Source of the DNA: an uncultured Bacillota bacterium
GTDB lineage: Bacteria > Bacillota > Dehalobacteriia > UBA4068 > UBA4997
DNA: 64,000 nucleotides
Direction: 5' to 3'
NCBI GenBank assembly: GCA_948907985.1
Contig: CAQWMM010000003.1
Span: 17,434 to 81,433 of the forward strand
Shown: one piece after another, positions 47,540-55,987 of the stretch
Numbering within the stretch: the stretch's first letter is position 1
How the letters are laid out: every line of letters begins with the position of its first letter
Made by a program: the position numbers and the translations under genes
Notes under the pieces: generated by a model
Told to the model about the DNA's origin: nothing
The model's database searches: none
The model's input: the letters and a program-made list of their open reading frames with translations, nothing else

Positions 47540-48688
47540 ATGCAGGAAATTTATTTTGATAACGCCGCCACCACCCAGGTTTTGCCCGAGGTGGCGGAGA
47601 TGGCGCGGAAGATGATGTGCGAGGAATACGGCAATCCCTCTGCTCTGTATGGGCGCGGCCTGGCGGCCGAGCGGGCGGTTAAACAGGCCCGGGAACAGGT
47701 GGCGGCGCTGATTGGCGCGCAGCCGCAGGAAATTATTTTCACCTCCGGCGCCACCGAGTCCAACAATATGGCGATGCGCGGCGCGATGAAAATTCGGACG
47801 CGGCGCGGCAAGCATATGGTGATTTCCGCTCTGGAGCATCAATCGGTTATCCAGACGGTGCGCGCCATGCTGGAGCTGGGTTATGACTTCGACTTGATAC
47901 CGGTGGAAACCAGCGGGAGGATTAATCCAGGCGTTGTGCAAAATATGATGCGGCCGGACACGGTTTTTGCCAGTATTATGTTGGTGAACAACGAGGTCGG
48001 CACCGTCCAGCCGATTGCCGATTTGCGCCGCGCTATTGACGCCAAGCGCAGCCAGGTTTTGCTGCACGTCGACGCCTCGCAGGCCTTGGGCAAAATCCCG
48101 ATCAATGTAAGCGAGCTGGGCGTTGACTTTCTGACGGGCAGCGGCCACAAGCTGCACGCGCCCAAAGGCGTGGGTTTTGTTTATGTTCGTCAGGGGCTTA
48201 GGATTCCGCCATTTATCAACGGCGGCGGGCAGGAGGGCGGTTTGCGCTCCGGCACCGAAAACACACCGGGCATTTGCGCTTTGGGTTTGGCGGCCAGGCT
48301 GGCCCAGACGCAAATGGAAGAACGCTATCAACAGGTGAAACAGGTTCATGATACGTTTTTGCAGGGGCTAAAAGGTCTGGACGGCTGGCATATCAACGGC
48401 CGGGCCGCCGAGCGGCTGCCGCATATTCTGAGCATTGCCTTTGACGGCGTTAAAAGCGAAGTTTTGCTGCATATGCTGGAGGAGCAGGGAATTTATGTGT
48501 CGGCTGGGGCGGCCTGTTCCGCCCATAAAGATACTTTAAGCCACGTCCTGCGCGCTATGCGGATGCGGCGCAACCTGATTGAGGGCACGCTGCGCTTTAG
48601 CTTTTCCCATTTGAACACCACCCAGGAGGCAGAATTGGCGGCCCAGGCGGTTTGCCGTTCGGTGCAGGATTTGAGAGGTATAATATGA
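47540..48688 (+). CDS. Cysteine desulfurase (NifS/IscS-like), partner of ThiI
   Basis: A 382-residue PLP enzyme that takes sulfur from cysteine as a persulfide. Motifs are IYFDNAATTQVLPEV, the FTSGATESNNMAMRG region, ALEHQSVIQT, MLVNNEVGTVQPI, the PLP-lysine motif TGSGHKLHAPKGVG and the mobile-loop cysteine in VSAGAACSAHKD. It resembles the short NifS/IscS group. The thiI gene starts inside its last codon (ATGA overlap), so its main role is likely sulfur supply to tRNA 4-thiouridine, and perhaps to the SufBC-like system 30 kb away that has no desulfurase of its own. TTG 47534 is an alternative start. Confidence 0.93.
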   Translation: MQEIYFDNAATTQVLPEVAEMARKMMCEEYGNPSALYGRGLAAERAVKQAREQVAALIGAQPQEIIFTSGATESNNMAMRGAMKIRTRRGKHMVISALEHQSVIQTVRAMLELGYDFDLIPVETSGRINPGVVQNMMRPDTVFASIMLVNNEVGTVQPIADLRRAIDAKRSQVLLHVDASQALGKIPINVSELGVDFLTGSGHKLHAPKGVGFVYVRQGLRIPPFINGGGQEGGLRSGTENTPGICALGLAARLAQTQMEERYQQVKQVHDTFLQGLKGLDGWHINGRAAERLPHILSIAFDGVKSEVLLHMLEEQGIYVSAGAACSAHKDTLSHVLRAMRMRRNLIEGTLRFSFSHLNTTQEAELAAQAVCRSVQDLRGII

Positions 48689-49896
48689 TAAAGACAGGCC
48701 AGCCACAGCAGTTGTTGATGATTAAATACGGCGAACTGGGCTTGAAAGGTAAGAATAAAAATTTATTTATCCGTCAGCTGGTGCAGAATATTGAGCAGGC
48801 GATCTCTGACCTGCCCAGCCGCAAGGTGCGCAGTACCCGCGGGCGGATTATTGTGCCGCTGCTCTCGGCGGACGAGTTGTCGCCGCTGCGCGAACGTTTG
48901 AGCCGGGTTTTTGGTATTTATGCCATCTGCCCGGTGCAGTTTGCCACCAAAGAACTGCCGCAGATCCAGAAAACGGCCCTAAGGGTGTTGGAACAGGCTC
49001 TGCCGGCGGGCGGCGAGTTTAAGGTGGAAAGCCGCCGGGCGGATAAAAGTTTCCCGCTGATCTCGCCGGAAATCAGCCGCGAGGTGGGCAATTATATTTT
49101 TGAGCAGACCGGCGATAAATACACCGCTCAGATGAACCACCCAAAAAACATTTTGCAGGTGGAGGTGCGCGACGAAGCCGCCTATGTTTACTGCGGCAGC
49201 TGGCCTGGCGCTAAGGGTATGCCGGTTGGCACCGGCGGCCGGGCGGTTGTAATGCTCTCCGGTGGTATCGACAGCCCGGTGGCAGCCTGGCTGGCGATGA
49301 AGCGCGGCGTTACGGTGCAGGCGGTTCACTTTGAAAGTTTTCCTTTTACCAGCGAGCGCGCGCAGGAAAAGGTGATGGATTTGGCGCGCAAACTTTCTTG
49401 CTGGCAAAACGGCGAGTTTAAGGTGCATTGCGTGCATTTTACAGAAATTCAAAAGGCGATCCACGCCGCCTGCCCGGAAGAATACGGCATTACCATAATG
49501 CGGCGTTTTATGTTTCGTCTGGCAGAAAAAATTGCCCGAAGCAACGCCGGTCTGGCAATTTATACCGGCGAGAGCGTCGGCCAGGTGGCCAGCCAAACCC
49601 TGGAGAGTATGTATGTGATTAACGAGGTTTGCCGGATGCCGGTAATGCGGCCGCTGGTGGGCTTTGATAAGGAAGAGATTATGGCCCGGGCCAAACAGAT
49701 TGGCACTTACGACATTTCAATCCGCCCCTATGAAGATTGCTGTACGGTGTTTTTGCCGGCTCATCCCAAAATCAGGCCGCGCCTGGCCGAGGCGCAGGCC
49801 ATGGAGGCCGGATTGCCGGTGGACGAACTTTTGGAACAGGCTTTGGCGGCTACCAAAACCTGGCTGGCTACACCGGAGGGGGTGAGTGTGTTATGA
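48685..49896 (+). CDS. thiI: tRNA 4-thiouridine synthase ThiI
   Basis: A 403-residue enzyme that adenylates uridine 8 of tRNA and inserts sulfur. It begins with a ferredoxin-like part (MIKYGELGLKGKNKNLFIRQ), then the THUMP domain (FKVESRRADKSFPL, TAQMNHPKNILQVEV) and the PP-loop MLSGGIDSPVAAWLAMKRG, followed by TGESVGQVASQTLESM and RPLVGFDKEEI. There is no C-terminal rhodanese domain, as in Bacillus. The ATG at 48685 overlaps the desulfurase stop; longer frames are not needed. Confidence 0.94.
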   Translation: MIKTGQPQQLLMIKYGELGLKGKNKNLFIRQLVQNIEQAISDLPSRKVRSTRGRIIVPLLSADELSPLRERLSRVFGIYAICPVQFATKELPQIQKTALRVLEQALPAGGEFKVESRRADKSFPLISPEISREVGNYIFEQTGDKYTAQMNHPKNILQVEVRDEAAYVYCGSWPGAKGMPVGTGGRAVVMLSGGIDSPVAAWLAMKRGVTVQAVHFESFPFTSERAQEKVMDLARKLSCWQNGEFKVHCVHFTEIQKAIHAACPEEYGITIMRRFMFRLAEKIARSNAGLAIYTGESVGQVASQTLESMYVINEVCRMPVMRPLVGFDKEEIMARAKQIGTYDISIRPYEDCCTVFLPAHPKIRPRLAEAQAMEAGLPVDELLEQALAATKTWLATPEGVSVL

Positions 49897-51779
49897 GAAA
49901 ACGTTCACAAAGCAAGAGCAGTTTAGAAAAGGCGGCTGGTCGGGTTGAGGCCAAAATTGCTAAGGAGCGGCGCCGTAAATCGGCCAGCCGGCAGACTGAC
50001 AAAGAGCGCAAACGCGGCGGCCATGTTTTGCAGGGCTTTTTTATGGCGGCTGCCGCCGGTTACGGTTTTGTGCGCACGCATCGCCCCGGTTGGCCGGATA
50101 TTTTCATTCCCCGGGATTTTGTCGGTGCGGCGCAGGGTTCGGATTGGGTGGAGGTTGCTGTTTTCGGCAGCCTGGACGAAAATAATATCACGCGTGAAAG
50201 TCGCATCGCCGGTCGGGTTCTGCGGGTTTTGCAGCGTGTTGATCCCCAAAAGCTGGTTGACGGCTCCGGCGAGGATATGCAGCTGATTATCCGCCAGTTT
50301 GGCGCGCCGGGTGATTTTCCGGAGGATGTTTTGCAGGAGGCCGCCGCCGCTCCCCAACAGGTGCGGCCGGAGGAGTTGGCAGGCCGCCGGGATTGCCGGG
50401 AGCTGCCGCTGGTTACGATTGACGGGGTGGACAGCCGGGATTTTGACGACGCGGTTTATTGCCGCCGTCTGGAAAACGGCAATTATTTTTTGAGCGTGCA
50501 GATTGCCGATGTGGCCCATTATGTGCCTCTGCGTTCCGCTTTGGAGCAGGAAGCCTTTGCCCGCGCCACCAGTATCTATCTGCCGGATAGGGTGCTGCCG
50601 ATGCTGCCCTGCGAACTTTCCAACGGTATTTGCAGCCTGAACGCTGGTCAGGACAGGCTGGCGCTGGCCTGTGATATGGAGTATACGCCGCGCGGCCGCC
50701 TGGTCAGCCATGATATTTATCAAAGCGTTATCAAAGTTGCCCAACGGCTGGATTATGACACCGTCAACGCCGCCCTGCTGGATAAAGATAAAGCGGCGCG
50801 GAACGAACTGGCGGCGCATTTGCCGATGTTGCAGGATTTGGCGGCCTTGCAGCGGATTTTGGCGCGCAAACGCCACCGCCGGGGCGCGCTGGATTTTGAA
50901 TTTCCGGAACTGAAAGTTAAGCTGGACGAACAGGGACGGGTGGTTGACGTTGGCAGACGCAGCAGCCGTCTGGCCGAGAAAATGATTGAACAGGCTATGC
51001 TTTCGGCCAACGAAACAGTAGCCGAGCACTTTTGGCGTTTGCGTCTGCCGCTGGTTTATCGTGTGCACGAGGGGCCGACTGACGAGCGGCTGGAGATGCT
51101 GAACGAGGCGCTGGCGGCGCTCTCGCTGGAGCCGCTGCCCGCCGGGCCGGACTTGACGCCCAAGGCCGTACAGCAGTTGCTTAGCCAGGTAGAGGGCAGC
51201 GAAATGGCGGATTTTGTGCAGCTGACTGCCCTGCGCAGTATGAGCCATGCCGCCTATGCCGCCAAGCAGGGGGAGCATTTTGGGCTGGCGGCCAAATATT
51301 ACTGCCACTTTACTTCGCCAATTCGGCGCTATCCGGATTTGCTGGTTCACCGGGTGGTTAAGCAGTTTTTGAGCGGCCGGGAAAATCCGGCCCTGCTGCC
51401 GGCCAATCCGCAAAAGCAGCTGGCCTATGTGGAGGCCGCGGCCAGGCAGTCTTCAGAACGGGAACTGGCGGCGGAAGAAATTGAGCGCGCCGCTATCAAA
51501 ATGAAGTGTTGCCTGTTTATGCAGAATAAAATTGGTGAAATCTTTGCGGCGCGGGTTTCCGGGCTGACGGCCAAGGGGCTTTATGTGGCGCTGCCTAACG
51601 GTATTGAGGGCCACATTCCGCTGCTTAGTCTGCCAGCGGACGAATATCAGTATATTGAGCCGATTATGCTGCTGAAAGGCCGCGAGCGCAGTTATACCCT
51701 GGGGGATGAGGTGCAGGTGCGCCTGACGGCGGTTGATTTGCTGGAGCGGCGGATTACCTTTGAGGAGGTGCAGGCATGA
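49893..51779 (+). CDS. rnr: Ribonuclease R
   Basis: A 628-residue 3'-5' exoribonuclease of the RNB family. After a very basic N-terminus (KERRRKSASRQTDKERKRGG) comes a cold-shock-like region (GYGFVRTHRPGWPDIFIPRD), then the RNB core with VTIDGVDSRDFDDAVYC (metal aspartates), VQIADVAHYV, YLPDRVLPMLPCELSNGICSL (in part), YRVHEGPTDERL, HFTSPIRRYPDLLVHRVV, and a C-terminal S1 domain (FAARVSGLTAKGLYVALPNGIEG). The usual winged-helix N-terminal domain is missing. ATG 49893 overlaps the thiI stop and follows GGAGGGGG. With smpB and tmRNA behind it, its job is decay of non-stop mRNAs. Confidence 0.94.
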   Translation: MRKRSQSKSSLEKAAGRVEAKIAKERRRKSASRQTDKERKRGGHVLQGFFMAAAAGYGFVRTHRPGWPDIFIPRDFVGAAQGSDWVEVAVFGSLDENNITRESRIAGRVLRVLQRVDPQKLVDGSGEDMQLIIRQFGAPGDFPEDVLQEAAAAPQQVRPEELAGRRDCRELPLVTIDGVDSRDFDDAVYCRRLENGNYFLSVQIADVAHYVPLRSALEQEAFARATSIYLPDRVLPMLPCELSNGICSLNAGQDRLALACDMEYTPRGRLVSHDIYQSVIKVAQRLDYDTVNAALLDKDKAARNELAAHLPMLQDLAALQRILARKRHRRGALDFEFPELKVKLDEQGRVVDVGRRSSRLAEKMIEQAMLSANETVAEHFWRLRLPLVYRVHEGPTDERLEMLNEALAALSLEPLPAGPDLTPKAVQQLLSQVEGSEMADFVQLTALRSMSHAAYAAKQGEHFGLAAKYYCHFTSPIRRYPDLLVHRVVKQFLSGRENPALLPANPQKQLAYVEAAARQSSERELAAEEIERAAIKMKCCLFMQNKIGEIFAARVSGLTAKGLYVALPNGIEGHIPLLSLPADEYQYIEPIMLLKGRERSYTLGDEVQVRLTAVDLLERRITFEEVQA

Positions 51780-52243
51780 GCGCTAATTCCCGAACAATTA
51801 TTGATAATCGCAAGGCGCGTCATGAATATAATTTTTTGGAAAAATACGAGGCGGGCATAGAGTTGCGCGGCACCGAGGTTAAATCACTGCGCGCCGGCAA
51901 GGGCAGTTTGCAGGACGCTTACGCCCGCATTGAAAATGGTCAGCTGTGGTTGTATAATCTGCATATCAGCGCCTATGCCTTTGGCAATATTAACAATCAT
52001 GAAGAAAAACGCCCGCGCCGCCTGCTGCTGCATAAGTCGGAGATTGCCCGGCTTTATGCCGCTGTACGCGAAAAGGGCCTGACGCTGGTGCCGGTGCGGC
52101 TTTATTTCAGCCGGGCGCTGGTTAAGGTGGAACTGGCGCTGGCGCGGGGCAAAAAGCTTTACGATAAGCGCGACGCTATGGCCGAGCGCGACAGCAAGCG
52201 GCAGATTGAGCGCAGTCTGAAAGAGCGCAGCCGGGATTTTTAG
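51776..52243 (+). CDS. smpB: SsrA-binding protein SmpB
   Basis: A 155-residue protein that delivers tmRNA to stalled ribosomes. It has NRKARHEYNFLEKYEAGIELRGTEVKSLRAG (typical start, in part), GSLQDAYARIENGQLWLYN, HEEKRPRRLLLHKSEIARL and the C-terminal basic tail KLYDKRDAMAERDSKRQIERSL (in part). ATG 51776 overlaps the rnr stop (ATGAG). The tmRNA gene lies about 100 bases downstream. Confidence 0.96.
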   Translation: MSANSRTIIDNRKARHEYNFLEKYEAGIELRGTEVKSLRAGKGSLQDAYARIENGQLWLYNLHISAYAFGNINNHEEKRPRRLLLHKSEIARLYAAVREKGLTLVPVRLYFSRALVKVELALARGKKLYDKRDAMAERDSKRQIERSLKERSRDF

Positions 52244-52344
52244 GCCGATACTGTTTTAAAGTGTCGAAAAATTGGTGAGAAAATCTGCTTAAAAACCGGA
52301 GGATTTCGCCAATAATAATTGTAATTATATAAGAAATAAAATCC

Positions 52345-52702
52345 GGGGGTGTTTTCTGGATTCGACGTGGGAAGGATTGGTTGGATAAGCGAGCCGGGGA
52401 CGTCATCAGCCCGTTAAACTATGGCAAAAGTCATTTTTAAATGGCAACAGAAACAATTTAGCTTTAGCAGCTTAATCGCTACCTCTGCCTGGGCCCAGCT
52501 TGCCGGCCGGGGCAAAGAGGTCATCCATGCAAGCTATTCTGGCGCCGCCTGCCCGGCGGCGCTGGCAGAAAAATTTTGGGCTGGCGGTTTTGAAGATTTG
52601 TTTGCTGCTCTTGAAACCGTAAGATTTGGCAACAAAATACGCTCGTAGAAAGTCTGATGGGTTCTCTTGCGGACGCGGGTTCAACTCCCGCCACCTCCAC
52701 CA
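52345..52702 (+). ncRNA. ssrA: Transfer-messenger RNA (tmRNA)
   Basis: The tRNA-like ends are clear: 5' GGGGGUG pairs with 3' CACCUCC, followed by A-CCA (52699-52702, CCA encoded). The hallmark UUCUGGAUUCGACG follows the 5' stem and GCGGGUUCAACUCCCGCC forms the T arm at the 3' end. In between a frame ends GCT-TTA-GCA-GCT-TAA at 52461-52475, giving a tag ending in ALAA. If translation resumes at GGC 52443, the tag is GNRNNLALAA. A resume codon GCA cannot be placed in this frame. A terminator follows at 52786-52821. Confidence 0.95.
52443..52475 (+). other. Predicted tmRNA tag frame, GNRNNLALAA then stop
   Basis: In-frame codons from GGC 52443 to TAA 52473-52475 encode ten residues with the proteolysis-typical ALAA end. 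Upstream in the same frame lie TTA AAT, and the resume codon could differ by a codon or two. Confidence 0.6.
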
Positions 52703-52785
52703 GAGAAAAGCCTTGTGCAGGGCGCGTCGCAAGGGTTGGGCTTTTCAATAACCTGCTCTATAACACGTTCTGGATAAGGTAAATT

Positions 52786-52821
52786 AAAAGAGGTTACTGT
52801 TTGAATCAGTAACCTCTTTTT
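52786..52821. terminator. Intrinsic terminator after tmRNA
   Basis: AAAAGAGGTTACTG pairs with CAGTAACCTCTTTTT around TTTGAAT. It also can serve the minus-strand rsiV-like gene that ends at 52876. Confidence 0.9.
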
Positions 52822-52875
52822 CGTGAACACTTGAGCGGTCGGCGCACGCTAAAGTGATTAAAAACGGCGGCTTGT

Positions 52876-53724
52876 TCACTCGGTTGTAATGGGAAACTCC
52901 GGTGTTCCGGCCGCGCCGGCGGCAATCTCGTATTTGGCAAAGGTAACAACCGGTACGCCGTCTGGCCGGATATAAAAGGCGGTGTTTTCATCCACGCCTG
53001 CAAATCCGCCCTCTTCCGCCGGGAAAAAGTAAGAGAATCCCGTTTCGTCCACGCTGGCCGCGATGCCGCGCTGGATGGATTCATTACAAATCTGCACCCA
53101 GTCGTCGCCTAAAAGCATTTGCAGAGTAATTGGCTGGTTATTCTGCAAATCTAAATTATAATAATAACTCTCCTCGTATGCCGCAACCCAACATTCGCCA
53201 AGATACACCGCAAAAGAAACCGTGGTGTCGGTTTGGCTTTTAATTTCATAATCCACTATCACATCCATTCTCCGTTCCGCCAGTTCAGCTTTCGTGCCGC
53301 CGGTTGCCAAAAAGGCCTCGGAATAATCGGCCCAATCCTGGCGGGCTTTGGCCAAATGCCTGTCCACCTCTTCCTGAATAGCGGCGTTAATCTGCGGGGC
53401 CAGCGGGCCAGAGGCTTGTATTTCCGGAACGCTCACCTGAAAGTCAATGCCGTCTTGTGTTTGCTGAAAATTTTGAATGGTTAAAATTTTGAACAGACCG
53501 CTTAAAATCGGCATATCCGCTGCTATTGCCGCCGCTGTGGGCGAAAGGTTAAGCGTGCCGAAAAGCACGGCGAAACAGGCGGCGGCGGTGGCGAGGCTGA
53601 TTTTCAGATAACGCTGCCGGTAATTTTTCCTGCCCTGCCGGATTGAGGCGCGCACCAGAGCGTCCAATTCCTGCGGGATGGGGGTTGCCTCATAATCGTT
53701 TCTGGCGTTTTTTAATTCGTTCAT
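52876..53724 (-). CDS. rsiV: RsiV-like anti-sigma factor (DUF3298/DUF4163-type outer domain)
   Basis: A 282-residue membrane protein. A short cytoplasmic part (residues 1-40), one membrane helix (ISLATAAACFAVLFGTLNL, about 43-61) and a large outer domain are seen. The outer domain includes VSVPEIQASGPLAPQINAAIQ, then VDYEIKSQTDTTVSFAVYLGECWV, in part, ITLQMLLGDDW and the ending FYIRPDGVPVVTFAKYEIA, the pattern of DUF3298 proteins such as B. subtilis RsiV. RsiV holds sigma-V inactive, binds lysozyme, and is then cleaved. The start overlaps the sigma gene's stop (ATGA). Confidence 0.83.
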   Translation of the reverse strand: MNELKNARNDYEATPIPQELDALVRASIRQGRKNYRQRYLKISLATAAACFAVLFGTLNLSPTAAAIAADMPILSGLFKILTIQNFQQTQDGIDFQVSVPEIQASGPLAPQINAAIQEEVDRHLAKARQDWADYSEAFLATGGTKAELAERRMDVIVDYEIKSQTDTTVSFAVYLGECWVAAYEESYYYNLDLQNNQPITLQMLLGDDWVQICNESIQRGIAASVDETGFSYFFPAEEGGFAGVDENTAFYIRPDGVPVVTFAKYEIAAGAAGTPEFPITTE

Positions 53725-54260
53725 TCAATCATCGCTCCTTCCAATGATATACGCAGTTTTTTCAGCGCACTGTAAAGCCGGGTTTTTACAGTGCTTAAAT
53801 TAGTGTCCGTAATCAGGCTGATTTCTTTAAGGCTCAAATCCTCATAAAAGCGCAGTTTGATGATAGTTTGTTCTTCCAGAGAAAGCCTGTTTATCCGCTC
53901 GGCAAGCGTTTCATCTTCCGGCAGGGGATCTTCATAGCTGCTATTTGTCAAGTCCTCCGGCGCGATTAACGATACGCGTTTTCTCTGCCGGAGCATATCC
54001 AGGCAGGTGTTGACCAGAATCCGCATAAACCAGCTTTTAAGCAGTTCTTTGTCGCGCAGCTTGCCGCGTTGCTCTAATGCCCGGCAGATGGCTGTTTGCA
54101 CCGCATCCAGGACCTCATCCTTGTTGTGCAGATAGCTGTAAGCCAGGCGATAAAACCGGGCCTGTTCCTGAACCAGATAGGCCTCCAGCTTTAATGTCGT
54201 GGGTTTCACGCCGGCCTCTCCTTTCTGATATTTTTCCAGGTGTGTAACCAAAACCGCCAC
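53721..54260 (-). CDS. sigV: ECF RNA polymerase sigma factor, SigV-like
   Basis: A 179-residue ECF sigma factor. Region 2 is LVQEQARFYRLAYSYLHNKDEVLDAVQ (in part) with ELLKSWFMRILVNTCLDMLRQ; region 4 is LSLEEQTIIKLRFYEDLSLKEIS, in part, and TNLSTVKTRLYSALKKLR. The start GTG 54260 has AAAGGAGG eight bases upstream; a longer frame begins at 54326 without such a site. Coupled to the RsiV-like gene by ATGA. Its own promoter is likely at 54297-54321. Confidence 0.9.
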   Translation of the reverse strand: MAVLVTHLEKYQKGEAGVKPTTLKLEAYLVQEQARFYRLAYSYLHNKDEVLDAVQTAICRALEQRGKLRDKELLKSWFMRILVNTCLDMLRQRKRVSLIAPEDLTNSSYEDPLPEDETLAERINRLSLEEQTIIKLRFYEDLSLKEISLITDTNLSTVKTRLYSALKKLRISLEGAMIE

Positions 54261-54296
54261 TTGGAGTACCTCCTTTCTGTGTGTTCTATAATATAA

Positions 54297-54321
54297 GACG
54301 CAGAAGTGGGGCAAAAAGTTT
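54297..54321 (-). promoter_or_regulatory. Probable ECF-type autoregulated promoter of sigV-rsiV
   Basis: Minus strand AAAC followed by TTTTT (from 54321) and CGTC (54300-54297), 17 bases between AAAC and CGTC. This matches the AAC...CGTC layout of ECF sigma promoters, including sigma-V of Bacillus. Confidence 0.6.
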
Positions 54322-54373
54322 GGCAAAATAAAAAATTTTCTGTATAGTATTGTCAGAAAAAATTTTTTATAGC

Positions 54374-54413
54374 AAAAAAAAATCCCTGCCAGTTTTTATA
54401 ACCAGCAGGGATT
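54374..54413 (-). terminator. Intrinsic terminator of tRNA-Leu
   Basis: AATCCCTGC pairs with GCAGGGATT; on the minus strand it is followed by a long T-run (TTTTTTTTTGC). Confidence 0.78.
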
Positions 54414-54497
54414 AAATTATTTGGCAAATCTGACTACAAGAATCACTGTCTTCTTAACAAAGTAAAACCTTGGTTTTGTGTTCAAATTTGCACCGTT

Positions 54498-54585
54498 TGG
54501 TGCGGATGAAGGGACTTGAACCCCCACGAAGTTAACCCTCACTAGAACCTGAATCTAGCGCGTCTGCCAATTCCGCCACATCCGC
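54498..54585 (-). tRNA. tRNA-Leu (CAG)
   Basis: On the minus strand GCGGATG pairs with CATCCGC, then A-CCA (CCA encoded at 54500-54498). The anticodon arm is CTAGA-TTCAGGT-TCTAG, anticodon CAG. A long variable arm (TGAGGGTTAACTTCG) shows a class II tRNA, and the T arm is GGGGGTTCAAGTCCCT. The CAG anticodon reads the CTG codon, very frequent in these genes. Confidence 0.95.
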
Positions 54586-54735
54586 AAGTATTAAGAGTAC
54601 TTTAATATAATAACACAAAAGGCTGGGATAGTCAAGCAGTTTTTTTGATAAATTTTGTAAAAAAGATAAAAAATTTTAAGCCGCCTAACGCGGAGCAATA
54701 ACCAAGGAGAGCGCCTTTAAGCGCTCTCCTTGTGG

Positions 54736-55944
54736 TTAAATCAGTTCAGCAATATACAAGGCGTTTTGTCCGTTGTTGGTTGCCAAAAAGATGATTGTCT
54801 GGTTATCCGTACTCCAGCAGACGTCCTCCACGGACAGATCCGTAATCTGATAAATGCGCTTTTCCAGAGGATAGCCCATAAAGAGCTGCCCCTGGCTGTT
54901 GGTGAACAACAGCTTGGAAGAATCTGGCGACCAGGCAAGCAGGCTGCCGCCGGCCTCTTCCGATAAGCTGTATACCTCGCCCTCCGCCAGAGAAATCCAC
55001 AGGCCGTCAGGGCTGTTTTGCGCAATAATGGTGTTGTCAGGCGATGGTACCAAGGTCGTTGCATCACAGGGCGCTGTGGTTTTGACCAACAGTGAGTCCA
55101 TATCATCAATAGAGCTACGAGAAGTTACTAAGGCTATCTCTGGCGAATCAGCTGTGGACAAGCTGACGCGCCAGCTATAAACATTCTCCTCGTCGGCAGT
55201 ATAAAAACTGGCCATGCTGCCGCGTCTGTTGATAGCAGGAGTGTAAATCCGGCTTTCCGGCACTTCGGCCAGCAAGCGCACTGCTAAGGTGCCTTGGGCC
55301 TCTGTACCAAAGGCTGCCCGGGGCAAAATCAACTCGCCGGCGCCGGATTCATTGTCTTCCGGGGCGGTTGGGGTGTTTTGCTCATCGGGGTTAACTGCGT
55401 TTGTTGGCTGAACTGCTGGGTTTGGCTGGTCTGCGTTGCCAGGCGTTTGAGCTGCACCAGGCTGTTCAGCCTCTCGGGGAAGTTGTGCTGGCTCTTCGGT
55501 CTGGTTAGCATTAGCCGTTTGTTCAACAGTTTGTTGCGCATCCGCAGCCTGCTTAGGCGCTGTTGTATCCGGCAGCTGAGGTTTAGCTAAGAGGTTAAGC
55601 TCGGCCACCTGAATCCTGTTGCCGCCTATTGAGGGCAATACGCCTGGCGCATTGGCGTTATCGCCAGGCAAGGCCAGCGCCGTCCATAAGAACAGCGCCA
55701 AACTGGCGGCAATGGTGCCAAGCCCCGGCCAAAAACTGGGGCCAAAGCGCCGCTTTTTAGCTGACGTAGCCGGAGCCAAAGGCACAACCTTGGCTTTGGC
55801 CGCCTCCTGGTGAACAGCCGCCATTACACGATTGGAAAAATCTGCCGGAGGCTGAATGGCAGAAAGGCTTTGTTGCAGCAGCAGTTCAAAATCTTCATCT
55901 GATTGCCATGGTTGTTGCCATCGGTTCTGCTTAGCCATTGCCAT
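54736..55944 (-). CDS. Membrane anti-sigma-like protein with Pro/Gln-rich linker and beta-propeller-like outer domain
   Basis: A 402-residue protein. The cytoplasmic part (residues 1-65) contains a DFSNRVMAAVHQEA segment, as in anti-sigma factors. A membrane helix (GTIAASLALFLWTALAL) is near 75-92. A low-complexity linker (about 125-200) rich in Gln, Pro, Asn and Thr follows, then repeated beta-strand units with WD40/TolB-like phrases: SPDNTIIAQNSPDGLWIS, LLAWSPDSSKLLFTNSQGQL, VCWSTDNQTIIFLAT. It is 43 bases behind an ECF sigma gene, so it probably senses the outside and controls that factor. The start is ATG 55944 or ATG 55938. Confidence 0.7.
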   Translation of the reverse strand: MAMAKQNRWQQPWQSDEDFELLLQQSLSAIQPPADFSNRVMAAVHQEAAKAKVVPLAPATSAKKRRFGPSFWPGLGTIAASLALFLWTALALPGDNANAPGVLPSIGGNRIQVAELNLLAKPQLPDTTAPKQAADAQQTVEQTANANQTEEPAQLPREAEQPGAAQTPGNADQPNPAVQPTNAVNPDEQNTPTAPEDNESGAGELILPRAAFGTEAQGTLAVRLLAEVPESRIYTPAINRRGSMASFYTADEENVYSWRVSLSTADSPEIALVTSRSSIDDMDSLLVKTTAPCDATTLVPSPDNTIIAQNSPDGLWISLAEGEVYSLSEEAGGSLLAWSPDSSKLLFTNSQGQLFMGYPLEKRIYQITDLSVEDVCWSTDNQTIIFLATNNGQNALYIAELI

Positions 55945-55987
55945 TCATCTCCTTTCTTGCTATTTTTGTGCATAACGCACTGAAAAT

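Noticed and set aside
52421..52648. ORF of 75 residues starting ATG GCA AAA inside tmRNA
   Set aside because: It is an accidental frame through the tmRNA; the functional tag frame ends at 52475 with ALAA-stop. Reverse-strand ORFs there are also shadows.
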